Program-made: the position numbers and the translations under genes
In this document: positions 49,312 through 59,334 of the stretch, in pieces
Numbering within the stretch: position 1 is the stretch's first letter
Layout of the letters: each line of letters opens with the position of its first letter
Notes under the pieces: generated by a model
The model's input: the letters and a program-made list of their open reading frames with translations, nothing else
Databases searched by the model: none
Told to the model about the DNA's origin: nothing
Source: Streptomyces solicavernae
GTDB taxonomy: Bacteria > Actinomycetota > Actinomycetes > Streptomycetales > Streptomycetaceae
Direction of reading: 5' to 3'
Assembly: GCF_029968095.1 (NCBI RefSeq)
Contig: NZ_JASCIR010000019.1
Coordinates: forward strand, 1 to 64,000
Length of the DNA: 64,000 nt

Positions 49312-51780
49312 CTACCGTCTTCCAGCTTGCTCGGGCATGACGCTGTGGATGCGGGAGAGGGTGAAGACGCGTTCGGCGTCCCGTAGGTGGCACCAGGCTT
49401 CGAGACAGGGCGGGTCGAGTGCGAGCCGGCTGAGAGTGCGTACGGTTCGGCTACCCGAGGCGGCAACGTATTCGACGGCAATGGCCTGACCGGCGTCGAT
49501 GGCATGGGCGAGCTGGCGGACATCGCTGTACGGCAGTCGCTTCGCCCACCCTGCGACGATCTCCTCGGTGTCCGTGTCGAAGGGGACTCCGTCGAACGGC
49601 GCGGGTTCCGGGGAGGTCGGCGGGGCGGCCAGCAGCCGGGTCGCCAAGGCGTTCAGGTCCACGGCAGCCGGTGCCTTCGCTGCGCCTGTGGCTGTGATCC
49701 GGAGGCTGCCCTTTCTGCGAGTGCCGCGAGTGCCGCGGGTGCCGCGGGTGCCGCGGGGGGCCGGAACGGGAGTGGTGGCCCGCCGAGGCCGGGTTCTGTC
49801 GATGCGTACCGTGCCCGCGGCCGTTTCGGCGACAGGGGCGTATCCCTCGGCTCGGAGCGCGGCGAGGGTCGTGTCGAGCGGGCTGCGGCTGACCAGCACC
49901 GTCGGAGCCAGCTGTCGCAGCCCGAGCCGGGTGAGTCCTCGATGGGCGGCGAGTTCGGCCAGGAGCGCGGGCTCGTCGCCGTGGAGGACGCAGGCGGCGG
50001 GGGCGATGCGTACCCGTCCGTGACCTCGTGCGGTGTCGGCGATGAGATAGGTCAGCGGCTGTGGCAGGGGCGTGGCGGAGCCGGCGACCAGGTCCGCTGT
50101 GATGTCGTCCGGGGTGCGGCCGGCGTCCAGGGCCCGGCGGATACTGCCGGCCCTGAAACGCCATACCGACGCCGTGCCACTGGTCTCCCGGTCGGCCATC
50201 GAATCCAGCAGCGCTGCGAGTCGCGCGGACGGGGTGCCGGTGACGACGGCGGTGAGGTCGGCGCCGATCCGGGCGGTCGTGGTCGCGGGGGGCACCAGCC
50301 GCCGGGCCGTGATGTCGAGCTTTTCGTCGGCGTGGGCCGTCAGGTGGGCACCGAGCGGGGACAGCGCGCCTCGTGCCAGTACGCCCAGCAGTTCACCTTC
50401 GCGGATCACGGTGCTGAACGGTGCCGTGTCCTCGGGCGAGGCGTCGTCGGCGAGCGGACGGTGCCAGGCCACGAGCGGCCCCAGCTCCGACGGAACCTTT
50501 GCACCCTTGCCTGCCGGGAGCCCCGCGGCCGCGGTGAGCAGCCCGTGGCGGGCCTGCAGACAGCCGCCGCAGTCAGGCGCACCGGCGAGCGCGGGAAGCG
50601 ACTTGTTGTCCTCGTTGCGCGCCCGGGAGGGGGTGAGCGGCAGGTCCCGCCATGCCCGGAGCAGTACGGCGAGTTGTTCTGCGGGCTCCTGCTCGGCCCA
50701 GGAGTCGTACGCCTCGGTGGGAGGTACGCGATCGCCGTCGCGGGCCAGCAGTCCGGCGGCGTAAGCGGTCTCCAGGACGATGCGTACCACGGCGTCGTCC
50801 GCTTGGGCGGCCTTGCCGAGCCGGGCCAGTTCACGCGCGCCGATCCCGCCCGACTTCAGCCGGGTCGGTGGAGCGGTCGTGCACGCCGAAAGGACGGAGG
50901 CGGCATGGGCCGCGAACGCGGTGGCGGCTACCGCGGCCTCCCGCTCCACCTCCGAGGAACTGATGGGCACCAACTGTGTGACGGGCGGCAGAGGTTCGAA
51001 CGGAGCGTGCCAATCGGGGCCCCGCAGAGCCAAGGCCACCTCGACCGGCATCCGGACGGGCCCGTACCGGTGACGGTCCTGGAGCAGAAGCGCGCGGTCG
51101 AGTGCCCATCGGGCGCCTGGTCGGAGGTCGTGGCCAGGAGCCCCGAACGCGACGAACAGTGACTGACGCGGCGTGGACCGGGCGCTCTGCTCAAGCAACT
51201 TCCGTGTGGCCGGTGGTGCCCCCGCCACCAACGCGGCGACCCGTTCTGCGTCACTGTGATGGTCCACCAGAGCCGCGAGTCGCTGCTGCTTGGTGCCGGG
51301 TGGCTTGATGCCCAGGACCGCCAGCATGCCGCGCAGCTCTTCCGAGGTGGTGCCGGCCAGCAGGTCTTCCAGCGGGGCGTCAAGTCCCAGGGGCGTGCTC
51401 CACGCCTGTCGAAAGGGCGTAGGCATGCGGAGTGCCTCGTTGCCGTCGTGCCACACGAGCGCCCGATCCGACAGCGCTTCCAGGGTCGCGTCCAGCGCTT
51501 GTACCGCCGCAGGGGACGTCGAGCCGAGCAACTCCGCGAGGCTGCCCCGGGTCGCTCGTGCTCCCAGGGCGGCCAGCGCCTCGGCGGCCTGCAAGCACGG
51601 CAGGGTGAGTTGCGGCAGGACGAGTGCCACGGACCCCGGACGTTGGAGACGGTCCGCCAGTTCCCCCAGCGAGCGTGGTTCCGGAGAGGAAGCTGCGTCC
51701 TTCCGCGTGGCGAGTACGCGTGTCAGGCGGGAACCGTCGAGTTCGCCCAGCCAAGTCGTAAGCGATGATCGGGACTTCAT
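49312..51780 (-). CDS. Helicase-associated/WYL-domain protein (822 aa)
   Basis: An actinobacterial protein related to the XPB-helicase-associated domain family. It lacks Walker motifs. The start ATG 51780 (MKSRSSLTTWLGELDGSRLT) is chosen because similarity begins there, although the frame is open to 52479. The middle includes VLARGALSPLGAHLTAH and LTYLIADTARGHGRVRIAPA. The C-terminal 70 residues are a WYL domain (IDAGQAIAVEYVAASGSRTV, SRIHSVMPEQAG), which binds nucleotides or single-stranded DNA. An RGTRGTRGTRGT repeat (49735-49765) separates the two. Role unknown, perhaps DNA repair or transcription. Confidence 0.8.
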   Translation of the reverse strand: MKSRSSLTTWLGELDGSRLTRVLATRKDAASSPEPRSLGELADRLQRPGSVALVLPQLTLPCLQAAEALAALGARATRGSLAELLGSTSPAAVQALDATLEALSDRALVWHDGNEALRMPTPFRQAWSTPLGLDAPLEDLLAGTTSEELRGMLAVLGIKPPGTKQQRLAALVDHHSDAERVAALVAGAPPATRKLLEQSARSTPRQSLFVAFGAPGHDLRPGARWALDRALLLQDRHRYGPVRMPVEVALALRGPDWHAPFEPLPPVTQLVPISSSEVEREAAVAATAFAAHAASVLSACTTAPPTRLKSGGIGARELARLGKAAQADDAVVRIVLETAYAAGLLARDGDRVPPTEAYDSWAEQEPAEQLAVLLRAWRDLPLTPSRARNEDNKSLPALAGAPDCGGCLQARHGLLTAAAGLPAGKGAKVPSELGPLVAWHRPLADDASPEDTAPFSTVIREGELLGVLARGALSPLGAHLTAHADEKLDITARRLVPPATTTARIGADLTAVVTGTPSARLAALLDSMADRETSGTASVWRFRAGSIRRALDAGRTPDDITADLVAGSATPLPQPLTYLIADTARGHGRVRIAPAACVLHGDEPALLAELAAHRGLTRLGLRQLAPTVLVSRSPLDTTLAALRAEGYAPVAETAAGTVRIDRTRPRRATTPVPAPRGTRGTRGTRGTRRKGSLRITATGAAKAPAAVDLNALATRLLAAPPTSPEPAPFDGVPFDTDTEEIVAGWAKRLPYSDVRQLAHAIDAGQAIAVEYVAASGSRTVRTLSRLALDPPCLEAWCHLRDAERVFTLSRIHSVMPEQAGRR

Positions 51781-52114
51781 GAGAGTGCACCTCGACAGAC
51801 AGGGAACGTCACAGGCGGGCCGAAGCGGCTTCGGCGCCCGGGCCAAGCATGGCGCAGTTCCATGATCCGCGGATGGCGTACGAGGGCAGGGCCTGTGGCG
51901 CCTCCCCGCCGCAGGCCCTGCCCGACGAGGCGGGCCGACGGCGGCAGAAGAGCCTGCTACCCGCTCACCGGAATACACCGGAATGCATCGGCTGACGGTG
52001 CAGTAGTCGCGGAGGCCGGGCTGCGGCGCGTCCGACCGGCTCGGCCGTAGCGGCAGCAGGCACGTCTCGCGGGCCCGACAGCGGCCGTGCGCCGGGCAAC
52101 TCAACCCCCACACG
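51781..52114. other. Gene-free 330-bp gap
   Basis: I see no credible gene, RNA or strong inverted repeat here. The left end should contain the promoter of the WYL-domain gene. A short CACCGGAAT(A/G)CA duplication lies at about 51965-51988. Confidence 0.4.
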
Positions 52115-52150
52115 TCGAAGGGCCCCACCGCGAACGGTGGGGCCCTTCGA
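52115..52150 (-). terminator. Terminator of tRNA-Ser(GGA)
   Basis: A perfect 16-bp stem (TCGAAGGGCCCCACCG with its complement, CGAA loop) 23 bp beyond the 3' end of the tRNA on the minus strand. Confidence 0.85.
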
Positions 52151-52173
52151 CTTCGTGCCCGGTGAGGCACTGG

Positions 52174-52258
52174 CGGAGGATACGAGATTCGAACTCGTGA
52201 GGGGTTGCCCCCAACACGCTTTCCAAGCGTGCGCCCTAGGCCTCTAGGCGAATCCTCC
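52174..52258 (-). tRNA. tRNA-Ser(GGA)
   Basis: Acceptor GGAGGAT/ATCCTCC, anticodon stem CACGC/GCGTG around TTGGAAA (anticodon GGA), long variable arm typical of Ser, T-loop TTCGAAT. CCA is not encoded. Confidence 0.95.
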
Positions 52259-52328
52259 GCGGCAAACAATACAAGACGTTGAGGAGTGCTCGCGAACTCG
52301 TTCCCCCCGGCCCGGAGCATGTACTCTG

Positions 52329-52424
52329 GGCGCAGCCCCTCACGTGGCGCTATCTGACTGAACTCCCCCAGGGCCGGAAGGCAGCAAGGGTAGGTCGGCT
52401 CTGGCGGGTGCGTGGGGGGCGCTT
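52329..52424 (+). ncRNA. ffs: Signal recognition particle 4.5S RNA
   Basis: The conserved apical core GGGCCGGAAGGCAGCAAGGG (from 52371) with the tetraloop and the symmetric loop is present, flanked by long complementary arms (about 52331-52350 with 52405-52422). It binds Ffh for co-translational targeting. The order tRNA-Ser, ffs, dnaX is the normal streptomycete arrangement. Ends are approximate. Confidence 0.9.
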
Positions 52425-52495
52425 GCGTTTGCGGGCGGGGGGCCGCGGGCTGCGGGCGGGGCCGGTTGTCAGTGGGCACCGATAACCTCGTATGC

Positions 52496-55075
52496 GTGTC
52501 GTCCCTTGCGCTGTACCGCCGTTATCGCCCGGAGTCGTTCGCCGAGGTCATCGGGCAGGAACATGTGACCGACCCGCTGCAGCAGGCGCTGCGGAACAAC
52601 CGGGTCAATCACGCGTACCTGTTCAGTGGCCCGCGCGGCTGCGGCAAGACGACCAGCGCGCGCATCCTGGCGCGCTGCCTCAACTGTGAGCAAGGTCCCA
52701 CTCCGAACCCCTGCGGCGAGTGCCAGTCCTGCCGCGACCTCGCGCGCAACGGCCCGGGTTCGATCGACGTCATCGAGATCGACGCGGCTTCGCACGGTGG
52801 CGTGGACGACGCCCGTGATCTGCGCGAGAAGGCCTTCTTCGGCCCGGCCGGCAGCCGGTACAAGATCTACATCATCGACGAGGCCCACATGGTCACCTCG
52901 GCGGGCTTCAACGCCCTCCTGAAGGTGGTCGAGGAGCCGCCGGAGCACCTCAAGTTCATCTTCGCGACGACGGAGCCCGAGAAGGTCATCGGCACCATCC
53001 GCTCGCGTACGCACCACTACCCCTTCCGCCTTGTCCCGCCCGGCACCCTGCGGGACTACCTCGGTGAGGTCTGCGGCAAGGAGGACATCCCCGTGGAGGA
53101 CGGGGTGCTGCCTCTCGTGGTGCGGGCCGGTGCCGGTTCCGTGCGTGACTCCATGTCCGTGATGGACCAGCTCCTCGCGGGCGCGGGCGCGGACGGTGTG
53201 ACGTACACCATGGCGACGGCCCTGCTCGGTTACACCGAGGGCTCCCTGCTCGACTCCGTGGTGGACGCCTTCGCGGCCGGTGACGGCGCCGCCGCGTTCG
53301 AGGTGGTGGACCGCGTCATCGAGGGCGGCAACGACCCGCGCCGCTTCGTGGCCGACCTCCTTGAGCGGCTGCGCGACCTGGTCATCCTCGCCGCCGTGCC
53401 GGACGCCGCGGAGAAGGGCCTGATCGACGCCCCCGCCGACGTGGTGGAGCGCATGCAGGCGCAGGCCGGGGTCCTCGGCGCCGCCGAGCTGAGCCGTGCC
53501 GCCGACCTCGTCAACGAGGGCCTGACGGAGATGCGCGGCGCCACCTCGCCGCGGCTGCAGCTGGAGCTGATCTGCGCGCGCGTGCTGCTGCCCGCCGCGT
53601 ACGACGACGAGCGCGCCGTGCTCGCCCGCCTCGACCGCCTGGAGCGCGGCGGCAACTTCGGCGCCGGTGGCCAGGCGCCCGCCATGGGGTACGTGCCGGG
53701 GCCCGACGCCCACGCGCCCGTGCCGCCGTCCGGTCCCGCCGTGCCACCTGCCCCGGCTCCCGCGGTACCTCCGGGGGGCGGTCCGGCTGCGGCGCGGGCC
53801 GCTGTGCGGGGGGTGGCCGGGGCGGCTCCGGGTGGTGCTGCGCCTACCCCGGCTCCGGCTCCGGCTCCGGCTGCGGCACCCGGGCCGGAAGCGGTGCCTC
53901 CGGCCCCGACCTCACCTCCCGCTCAGGCCCCGACCTCACCTCCCGCTCCGGCCGCGGCTCCGGCTTCCGCTTCCGCTCCGGCTCCGGCTTCCGCTCCGGC
54001 TTCCGCTCCGGCTCCCGCTCCCGCTCCCGCTTCGGGCGAGCCCGCTCCGGCGCCCGTAGAGCCGACCGCTCCGGATGCTGCTCCGATGGCCCCGGCCGCG
54101 CAGGCCGGCGGTCCGCCTGCCGCTCCCGCGACCGCGCCGGGCGCGTGGCCGACGGTCTCTGGTGCCGCGGTCTCTGGTGCCGGTTCCAGCGGTGGCCCTG
54201 TTCAGGGTGGTGGGCCTGCCGGTGGCGCCCCCGCCGCCTCGCGGCCCGGTGCCTGGCCCACGACCGCCCCCGCGGGCGGCGGCCGTCCGAGCCCGCCGAG
54301 CGCCGCACCGGCTCCGTCGGCCGCTCCACAGGCGCAGCAGCCGCCGCAGCCGCCGCAGCCGCAGCAGTCTCCGCAGGCGCCGCAGATGCAGCAGCCGCCG
54401 CAGCCTCCGCAGGGGCCGTCGGCCGGTGCGGCGCAGGCGGGGCCGCCCGCCGGGGGAATCGACGCGCGCAGCCTGTGGCCGAACATCCTGGAGGCGGTCA
54501 AGAACCGTCGCCGTTTCACCTGGATCCTGCTCAGCCAGAACGCCTCGGTCGCCGGGTTCGACGGCCAGACCCTGCAGCTCGGCTTCATCAACGCCGGGGC
54601 CCGGGACAACTTCATGAGCAGCGGCAGCGAGGACGTGCTCCGCCAGGCCCTGGCCGAACAGTTCAACGCGCACTGGAAGATCGAGGCCATCGTCGACCCC
54701 TCGGGCGGTGCCGCACCGCCGCCCGCCGCGGCCAACTTCGGCGGCGGCGCCCCGGCTCCCCGCCGGCCCGCGCCCCAGCCGCAGCCGCAGCCCCAGCCCC
54801 AGCCCCAGTCCCAGGCCCACGCTCCGGCTCAGCCCCCGCAACCCCAGCAGCCCCCGGCTCCGCAGCGCCCCGCACCGCCGCAGGCCTCGGCCCCCGCGCA
54901 GCCGGCCCCTGCCACGCGGCCCGCGCCCTCCGCTCCGGAACCCCCGCCGTACTCCATCGAGGACGACGTCCCGGCGGACGACGACCCGGACCTGGACGAC
55001 TCGGCGCTCTCCGGACACGACCTGATCGTGCGGGAGTTGGGCGCGACGGTGGTCGAGGAGTTCACCAACGAGTAG
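52496..55075 (+). CDS. dnaX: DNA polymerase III subunits gamma and tau (859 aa)
   Basis: Clamp-loader ATPase with Walker A (YLFSGPRGCGKTTSARILAR), a four-Cys zinc module (CLNCEQGPTPNPCGECQSC), the DEAH-like Walker B (IYIIDEAHMVTSAGFNALLK) and sensor FIFATTEPEKVIGTIRSRTH. Residues about 400-665 are a very long Pro/Ala linker built of PAPA/PAS repeats, followed by a conserved tau-type domain (LWPNILEAVKNRRRFTWILL) and a Pro/Gln-rich end. The start is GTG 52496 (VSSLALYRRYRPESFAEVIG). No Shine-Dalgarno is visible, so the message may be leaderless. Confidence 0.96.
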   Translation: MSSLALYRRYRPESFAEVIGQEHVTDPLQQALRNNRVNHAYLFSGPRGCGKTTSARILARCLNCEQGPTPNPCGECQSCRDLARNGPGSIDVIEIDAASHGGVDDARDLREKAFFGPAGSRYKIYIIDEAHMVTSAGFNALLKVVEEPPEHLKFIFATTEPEKVIGTIRSRTHHYPFRLVPPGTLRDYLGEVCGKEDIPVEDGVLPLVVRAGAGSVRDSMSVMDQLLAGAGADGVTYTMATALLGYTEGSLLDSVVDAFAAGDGAAAFEVVDRVIEGGNDPRRFVADLLERLRDLVILAAVPDAAEKGLIDAPADVVERMQAQAGVLGAAELSRAADLVNEGLTEMRGATSPRLQLELICARVLLPAAYDDERAVLARLDRLERGGNFGAGGQAPAMGYVPGPDAHAPVPPSGPAVPPAPAPAVPPGGGPAAARAAVRGVAGAAPGGAAPTPAPAPAPAAAPGPEAVPPAPTSPPAQAPTSPPAPAAAPASASAPAPASAPASAPAPAPAPASGEPAPAPVEPTAPDAAPMAPAAQAGGPPAAPATAPGAWPTVSGAAVSGAGSSGGPVQGGGPAGGAPAASRPGAWPTTAPAGGGRPSPPSAAPAPSAAPQAQQPPQPPQPQQSPQAPQMQQPPQPPQGPSAGAAQAGPPAGGIDARSLWPNILEAVKNRRRFTWILLSQNASVAGFDGQTLQLGFINAGARDNFMSSGSEDVLRQALAEQFNAHWKIEAIVDPSGGAAPPPAAANFGGGAPAPRRPAPQPQPQPQPQPQSQAHAPAQPPQPQQPPAPQRPAPPQASAPAQPAPATRPAPSAPEPPPYSIEDDVPADDDPDLDDSALSGHDLIVRELGATVVEEFTNE

Positions 55076-55188
55076 CGGACACGACCACCCACAGCCGTCG
55101 TCCACGTGGAGGAACCTACGAAGAGCGGCGCGTCTCACGCCCGTCGCCCCGTACAAAACCACCGCGGTGTTCGGGCTAGGCTGCACGT

Positions 55189-56454
55189 GTGAAGGTCCTC
55201 GTCATCGGCAGCGGCGCCCGCGAACACGCCCTGTGCCGCTCTCTGTCCCTCGACCCGGCGGTCACCGCCCTGCACTGCGCGCCCGGCAACGCCGGCATCG
55301 CGGAGGTCGCCGAGCTGCACGCGGTCGATGCCCTCGACGGTGCCGCCGTGGCCGCGCTCGCCACTGAGCTCGGCGCCGGTCTGGTCGTGGTCGGCCCGGA
55401 GGCGCCCCTCGTCGCGGGCGTCGCCGACGCCGTGCGCGCGGCGGGCATCCCCTGCTTCGGCCCGTCCGGTGAGGCGGCCCAGCTGGAAGGCTCCAAGGCG
55501 TTCGCCAAGGACGTCATGGCCGCCGCCGGTGTGCCCACGGCCCGCTCGTACGTCTGCACCACCCCGGCCGAGGTCGACGAGGCGCTCGACGCCTTCGGCG
55601 CTCCGTACGTGGTGAAGGACGACGGTCTGGCGGCCGGCAAGGGCGTCGTCGTCACCGACGACCTGGAGGCCGCGCGGGCGCACGCCAACGCCTGCGAGCG
55701 CGTGGTGATCGAGGAGTTCCTGGACGGCCCCGAGGTCTCCCTCTTCGCGATCACCGACGGTGTGACGGTGCTTCCGCTCACCCCCGCCCAGGACTTCAAG
55801 CGCGCCCTCGACGGCGACGAAGGCCCCAACACCGGCGGCATGGGCGCCTACTCGCCGCTGCCGTGGGCCGACCCGAAGCTGGTCGACGAGGTCATGGAGA
55901 GCGTTCTCCAGCCCACGGTCGACGAGCTGCGGCGCCGCGGAACGCCGTTCTCCGGACTGCTGTACGCGGGCCTCGCGATCACCTCGCGCGGTGTGCGGGT
56001 GATCGAGTTCAACGCCCGCTTCGGCGACCCCGAGACCCAGGTCGTCCTGGCCCGCCTCAAGACCCCGCTGGCCGGAGTCCTGCTGCACGCCGCGGAGGGA
56101 ACCCTCGCCGACGAGCCTCGGCTCAACTGGAGCGAGGACGCCGCGGTCACCGTGGTCGTCGCTTCGCACAACTACCCGGGCACGCCGCGCACCGGCGACC
56201 CCGTCGACGGCCTCGACGAGGTGGCGGAACAGGACGCTCCGCATGCGTACGTGCTGCACGCCGGCACCAAGCGCGACGGTGACGCGGTCGTCAGCGCGGG
56301 CGGACGCGTGCTGTCCGTGACCGCGACCGGCACCGACCTCGCCCAGGCGCGGGAGCGCGCGTACGCGGCCGTGGGCCGGATCCGCCTCGACGGCGGGCAG
56401 CACCGCACCGACATCGCGGCAAAGGCCGCCGCCGGGACGCCGACCGCCGGCTGA
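55189..56454 (+). CDS. purD: Phosphoribosylamine-glycine ligase (421 aa)
   Basis: ATP-grasp enzyme of purine synthesis, joining phosphoribosylamine and glycine: KVLVIGSGAREHALCRSLSL, VVGPEAPLVAGVADAVRAAG, FGPSGEAAQLEGSKAFAKD, GPNTGGMGAYSPLP and IEFNARFGDPETQVVL. GTG 55189. Length is normal. It stands in the dnaX-purD-purC neighbourhood. Confidence 0.97.
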   Translation: MKVLVIGSGAREHALCRSLSLDPAVTALHCAPGNAGIAEVAELHAVDALDGAAVAALATELGAGLVVVGPEAPLVAGVADAVRAAGIPCFGPSGEAAQLEGSKAFAKDVMAAAGVPTARSYVCTTPAEVDEALDAFGAPYVVKDDGLAAGKGVVVTDDLEAARAHANACERVVIEEFLDGPEVSLFAITDGVTVLPLTPAQDFKRALDGDEGPNTGGMGAYSPLPWADPKLVDEVMESVLQPTVDELRRRGTPFSGLLYAGLAITSRGVRVIEFNARFGDPETQVVLARLKTPLAGVLLHAAEGTLADEPRLNWSEDAAVTVVVASHNYPGTPRTGDPVDGLDEVAEQDAPHAYVLHAGTKRDGDAVVSAGGRVLSVTATGTDLAQARERAYAAVGRIRLDGGQHRTDIAAKAAAGTPTAG

Positions 56455-56594
56455 CCTGACCGGCACATCCACCTCACCGGCTGCGCGGGACCGTGATCTT
56501 CACGGGCCCGCGCAGTCTGCGTTCGTACGCCCCCACGGAGCCCCGTGAGTGCTCCTCGCGCTCCGCACGCTTCCCGTGTGCCGCGTGCGGCCCC

Positions 56595-56775
56595 GTGTGC
56601 CTCGTGTGCCTTGTGTGCCTTGTGTGCCCTGTGTGCCCTGTGTGCCCTGTGTGCCCTGTGTGCCCTGTGTGCCTTGTGTGCCCTGTGTGCCTTGTGTGCC
56701 CTGTGTGCCCTGTGTGCCCTGTGTGCCCTGTGTGCCTTGTGTGCCCTGTGTGCCCTGTGTGCCCTGTGTGCCCCG
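56595..56775. repeat. 9-bp minisatellite, about 20 copies
   Basis: GTGCC(C/T)TGT repeated about 20 times without interruption, in the 570-bp gap 56455-57022 after purD. Because the unit is three codons long, all frames stay open and give simple tripeptide repeats (Cys-Ala-Leu, Gly-Thr-Gln and so on) that are not real proteins. Copies differ only at one C/T position. The rest of the gap (56777-57022) holds the promoter side of the next gene. Confidence 0.9.
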
Positions 56776-57022
56776 CGTACGCCTTTTCGTGGACCGGCCC
56801 GGATCTGACGCCTGATCGGGGGCGTGATCGTCATCCACCTTTAGCCAAAGCCATTCCATCGAGTGACCGCCGGCCTATCCGGCTGACGTGCTCCGACGCC
56901 CCAACTAGGGTGCCGCGCAAGCAGTCCGGCACTTGGCCCATCGGCATTGCGATGTCAGTGGCGGGTGCCACAGTGGGGGAGTGAGCAAAGCCGTCGCAGG
57001 GCAGAGGGGGTGACGTCCGGCC

Positions 57023-59101
57023 GTGTCCGGAACCGGTGTGGAGGGTGAGATGGGCGCGCAGGCGGCGCGCTTCCGTGCGCTGGCCGTGCTGCGGGTGCGC
57101 AGCCGCGCGATCGCGGTGGCGCTGCTGCCCGCGGCGGTCGCCGTGGTGCTCCTGGTCGGAGGCGTCACCGGCCGTATCGGCGGCGGGAGTTGGGACGTCG
57201 TGCGCTGGGTCGTGACGGGCGCCGCGCTGCTCGTGCTGCTCGCGGCGGCGGGCGTCGGCCTCGTGGTCGCCCGGGCGCGGCCCGCCGTCAGTCCGACGGT
57301 CCCGATCGCCGAGGAGTCCGCCCCGGATCTCTACCGACTGGTGCGCGACCTCGCGGACCGGCTCGATGTACCGGCGCCCTCCGCGATAGCGCTCACGCCC
57401 GACTGCGACAGCTGGCTGGAGGACCGTACGCATCCGGCGCACGGCCCGCCCCGCGGCGCCGCTGAGGGCCCGCCGCCCACCCGCTCCGCCCGCGCCGCCC
57501 GTTCCGCCCTGGCGCCCGGGGCCGCCCAGGACGCCATGCCGCCCGCGCCGGTCCTTGTCATCGGCTCGCCCTTCCTGTGGTGGATGCGGGTCGGCGAGCT
57601 GCGCGCGGTCCTCGCCCCCGTCGTCGCCGGTACGGGCCCCTCCGCCCACCCCGACATAGCGGCGGCCCGGCGCTTCGTGCGGGGTCTGGACGCGGCCGTC
57701 GCGGTGGCCGCGAAGCCGGGCCGGGGCTCGGTGCCGCGGGCCGTCCTGGCCGGGGTCGGCTGGGCCTCCCGGCTGCTGCTGCGGGCCTGCCGCGGGCATG
57801 CCGCCGAGATGGAGCGCGGTGTCGCCGCGGCCGCCGCGGAGCGCGCCCAGTCGGTGGACTACGGCCTGCGGATCGTCGCCCAGGAGCAGGTCGGCCTGGC
57901 GTACGCGGGCTGGGACCGGCTGCTGACCAGGGTCGCGCTGCCCGCCTGGCGGATGGGCCGCTGGCCGGACCGCCTGGACGCCGGAGTGGTCGCCGCCCTG
58001 ACCGAGCTGTCCCGGCGCGACCGGCTCGCGGAGGGCTTCGCCTCCCGGCTCGGCGAGCGTCCCGCCTGCGACCTCCTGGAGGAGCCGGGCGTGGTGGACG
58101 AGGCGACGTCGCTGCTCGCCGCCCGCCTGTTCCACGGCGGCCCGGCCGAGCGGGGGCCGGACTGGGCGCCGGTCGGCTGGCAGGAGTACCCGGAGGAGGT
58201 CGTCGACCGGAAGTGGCGCACGGACGCCGCCCGCCTCCACCGCGTACTGAACGAACTCGGCGTACGGAGCACGGGCACGGCCGAGGACGACAAGGAACCG
58301 CCCACGCTCGCCCGCGTCATGGACCACCTGACCGCGAGACCCAGCGGCCCCGCAGCACCCGCACCCGCACCCGGACCCGGCACCACGTCCTCCGGCACCA
58401 CGTCCTCCGGCACCGGCCCCTCCGGCGGCCCCGCCGCACCGCCCGCGTCGGACGTCGGCGCCGACAGGCCGGCCCCGGCCACCGCAGCCGTAGGCACGCG
58501 CGCGAGGGCGAGTGTCTCGGCGATGACGACCGCGCCGCAGGCGCCCGTGGAGCACACGCAGCACAGAGACCCCACAGACGCGGCGGACCCCACAGACCCG
58601 GCGAACCCCACAGACTCCACGGACCTCACAGAGCCCACAGACTTCACGGACCCCACGGACCCCACGGACCCCACGGACCCCACGGACCCCACCGAGTCGG
58701 CCGAGTCGGCCGAGACCGCCGCCCTGGGCGCGCGGCTCACCGCCGAACTGGCGCGGGAGGAGGCCGCCGCTCCGGTGCCCGCGGCGCCGGGGGGCGGACC
58801 GGACGAAGCGCTGTGGGGCGATGGCCAGTTGCCGCTCTTCCCGCTGCAACCGCCGCGCTCAGGGCGAGAGTTGCTCACGGACCACGTGCTGGCGATGATC
58901 TGCTGCGCCGCCGTAGACACGGCGGGCGCCGCACCCGGCCTCGACTGGCTGGACGGACCCACGCTGCTTGTCTCCGGCGAGCGCGCAACGGACCTCGCGC
59001 CCCGCGTCCGCAGCCTCGTGGAGGACGGCGACCCGGACCCCCTGCGCGGCTGGCTGAAGACCCTGGGCGTACGCCCGGAGAAGCCCGTACGCCTGGCGTA
59101 G
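57023..59101 (+). CDS. Membrane protein with degenerate M48-like region (692 aa)
   Basis: Two membrane helices lie at residues about 30-48 and 62-85. After them a region resembles M48 peptidases (LYRLVRDLADRLDVPAPSAI ... PVLVIGSPFLWWMRVGELRA, VLAPVVAG), but the HExxH zinc site expected after ELRAVLA is absent, so it should be catalytically dead. A Pro/Thr-rich linker with TSSGTTSSGT and a DPTDPTDPT run (58640-58695) precedes a conserved C-terminal domain (LLTDHVLAMICCAAVDTAGA). GTG 57023 has GAGGGGGTGA upstream. I know it only as a conserved hypothetical between purD and purC. Confidence 0.8.
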   Translation: MSGTGVEGEMGAQAARFRALAVLRVRSRAIAVALLPAAVAVVLLVGGVTGRIGGGSWDVVRWVVTGAALLVLLAAAGVGLVVARARPAVSPTVPIAEESAPDLYRLVRDLADRLDVPAPSAIALTPDCDSWLEDRTHPAHGPPRGAAEGPPPTRSARAARSALAPGAAQDAMPPAPVLVIGSPFLWWMRVGELRAVLAPVVAGTGPSAHPDIAAARRFVRGLDAAVAVAAKPGRGSVPRAVLAGVGWASRLLLRACRGHAAEMERGVAAAAAERAQSVDYGLRIVAQEQVGLAYAGWDRLLTRVALPAWRMGRWPDRLDAGVVAALTELSRRDRLAEGFASRLGERPACDLLEEPGVVDEATSLLAARLFHGGPAERGPDWAPVGWQEYPEEVVDRKWRTDAARLHRVLNELGVRSTGTAEDDKEPPTLARVMDHLTARPSGPAAPAPAPGPGTTSSGTTSSGTGPSGGPAAPPASDVGADRPAPATAAVGTRARASVSAMTTAPQAPVEHTQHRDPTDAADPTDPANPTDSTDLTEPTDFTDPTDPTDPTDPTDPTESAESAETAALGARLTAELAREEAAAPVPAAPGGGPDEALWGDGQLPLFPLQPPRSGRELLTDHVLAMICCAAVDTAGAAPGLDWLDGPTLLVSGERATDLAPRVRSLVEDGDPDPLRGWLKTLGVRPEKPVRLA

Positions 59102-59170
<69 letters not shown>

Positions 59171-59334
59171 GCCGGAGCCGACCCCCGGCAGTCGCCCGCG
59201 CCCCCGACAAACGTCAGGGTCAAGCCCTCAACACCCCTGAGAAACCCGGAAATCCGCGACGAAGGGTGACGGCGTGCATGCGTGATGTGATGTGCTGTGC
59301 ACGCCGACGGAACCGCACCGAGACCAGCCGAGAG

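Noticed and set aside
56500..56859. Cys-Ala-Leu, Cys-Pro-Val and Gly-Thr-Gln repeat proteins
   Set aside because: The 9-bp array keeps all frames open; no start signals or non-repetitive domain support any of them.
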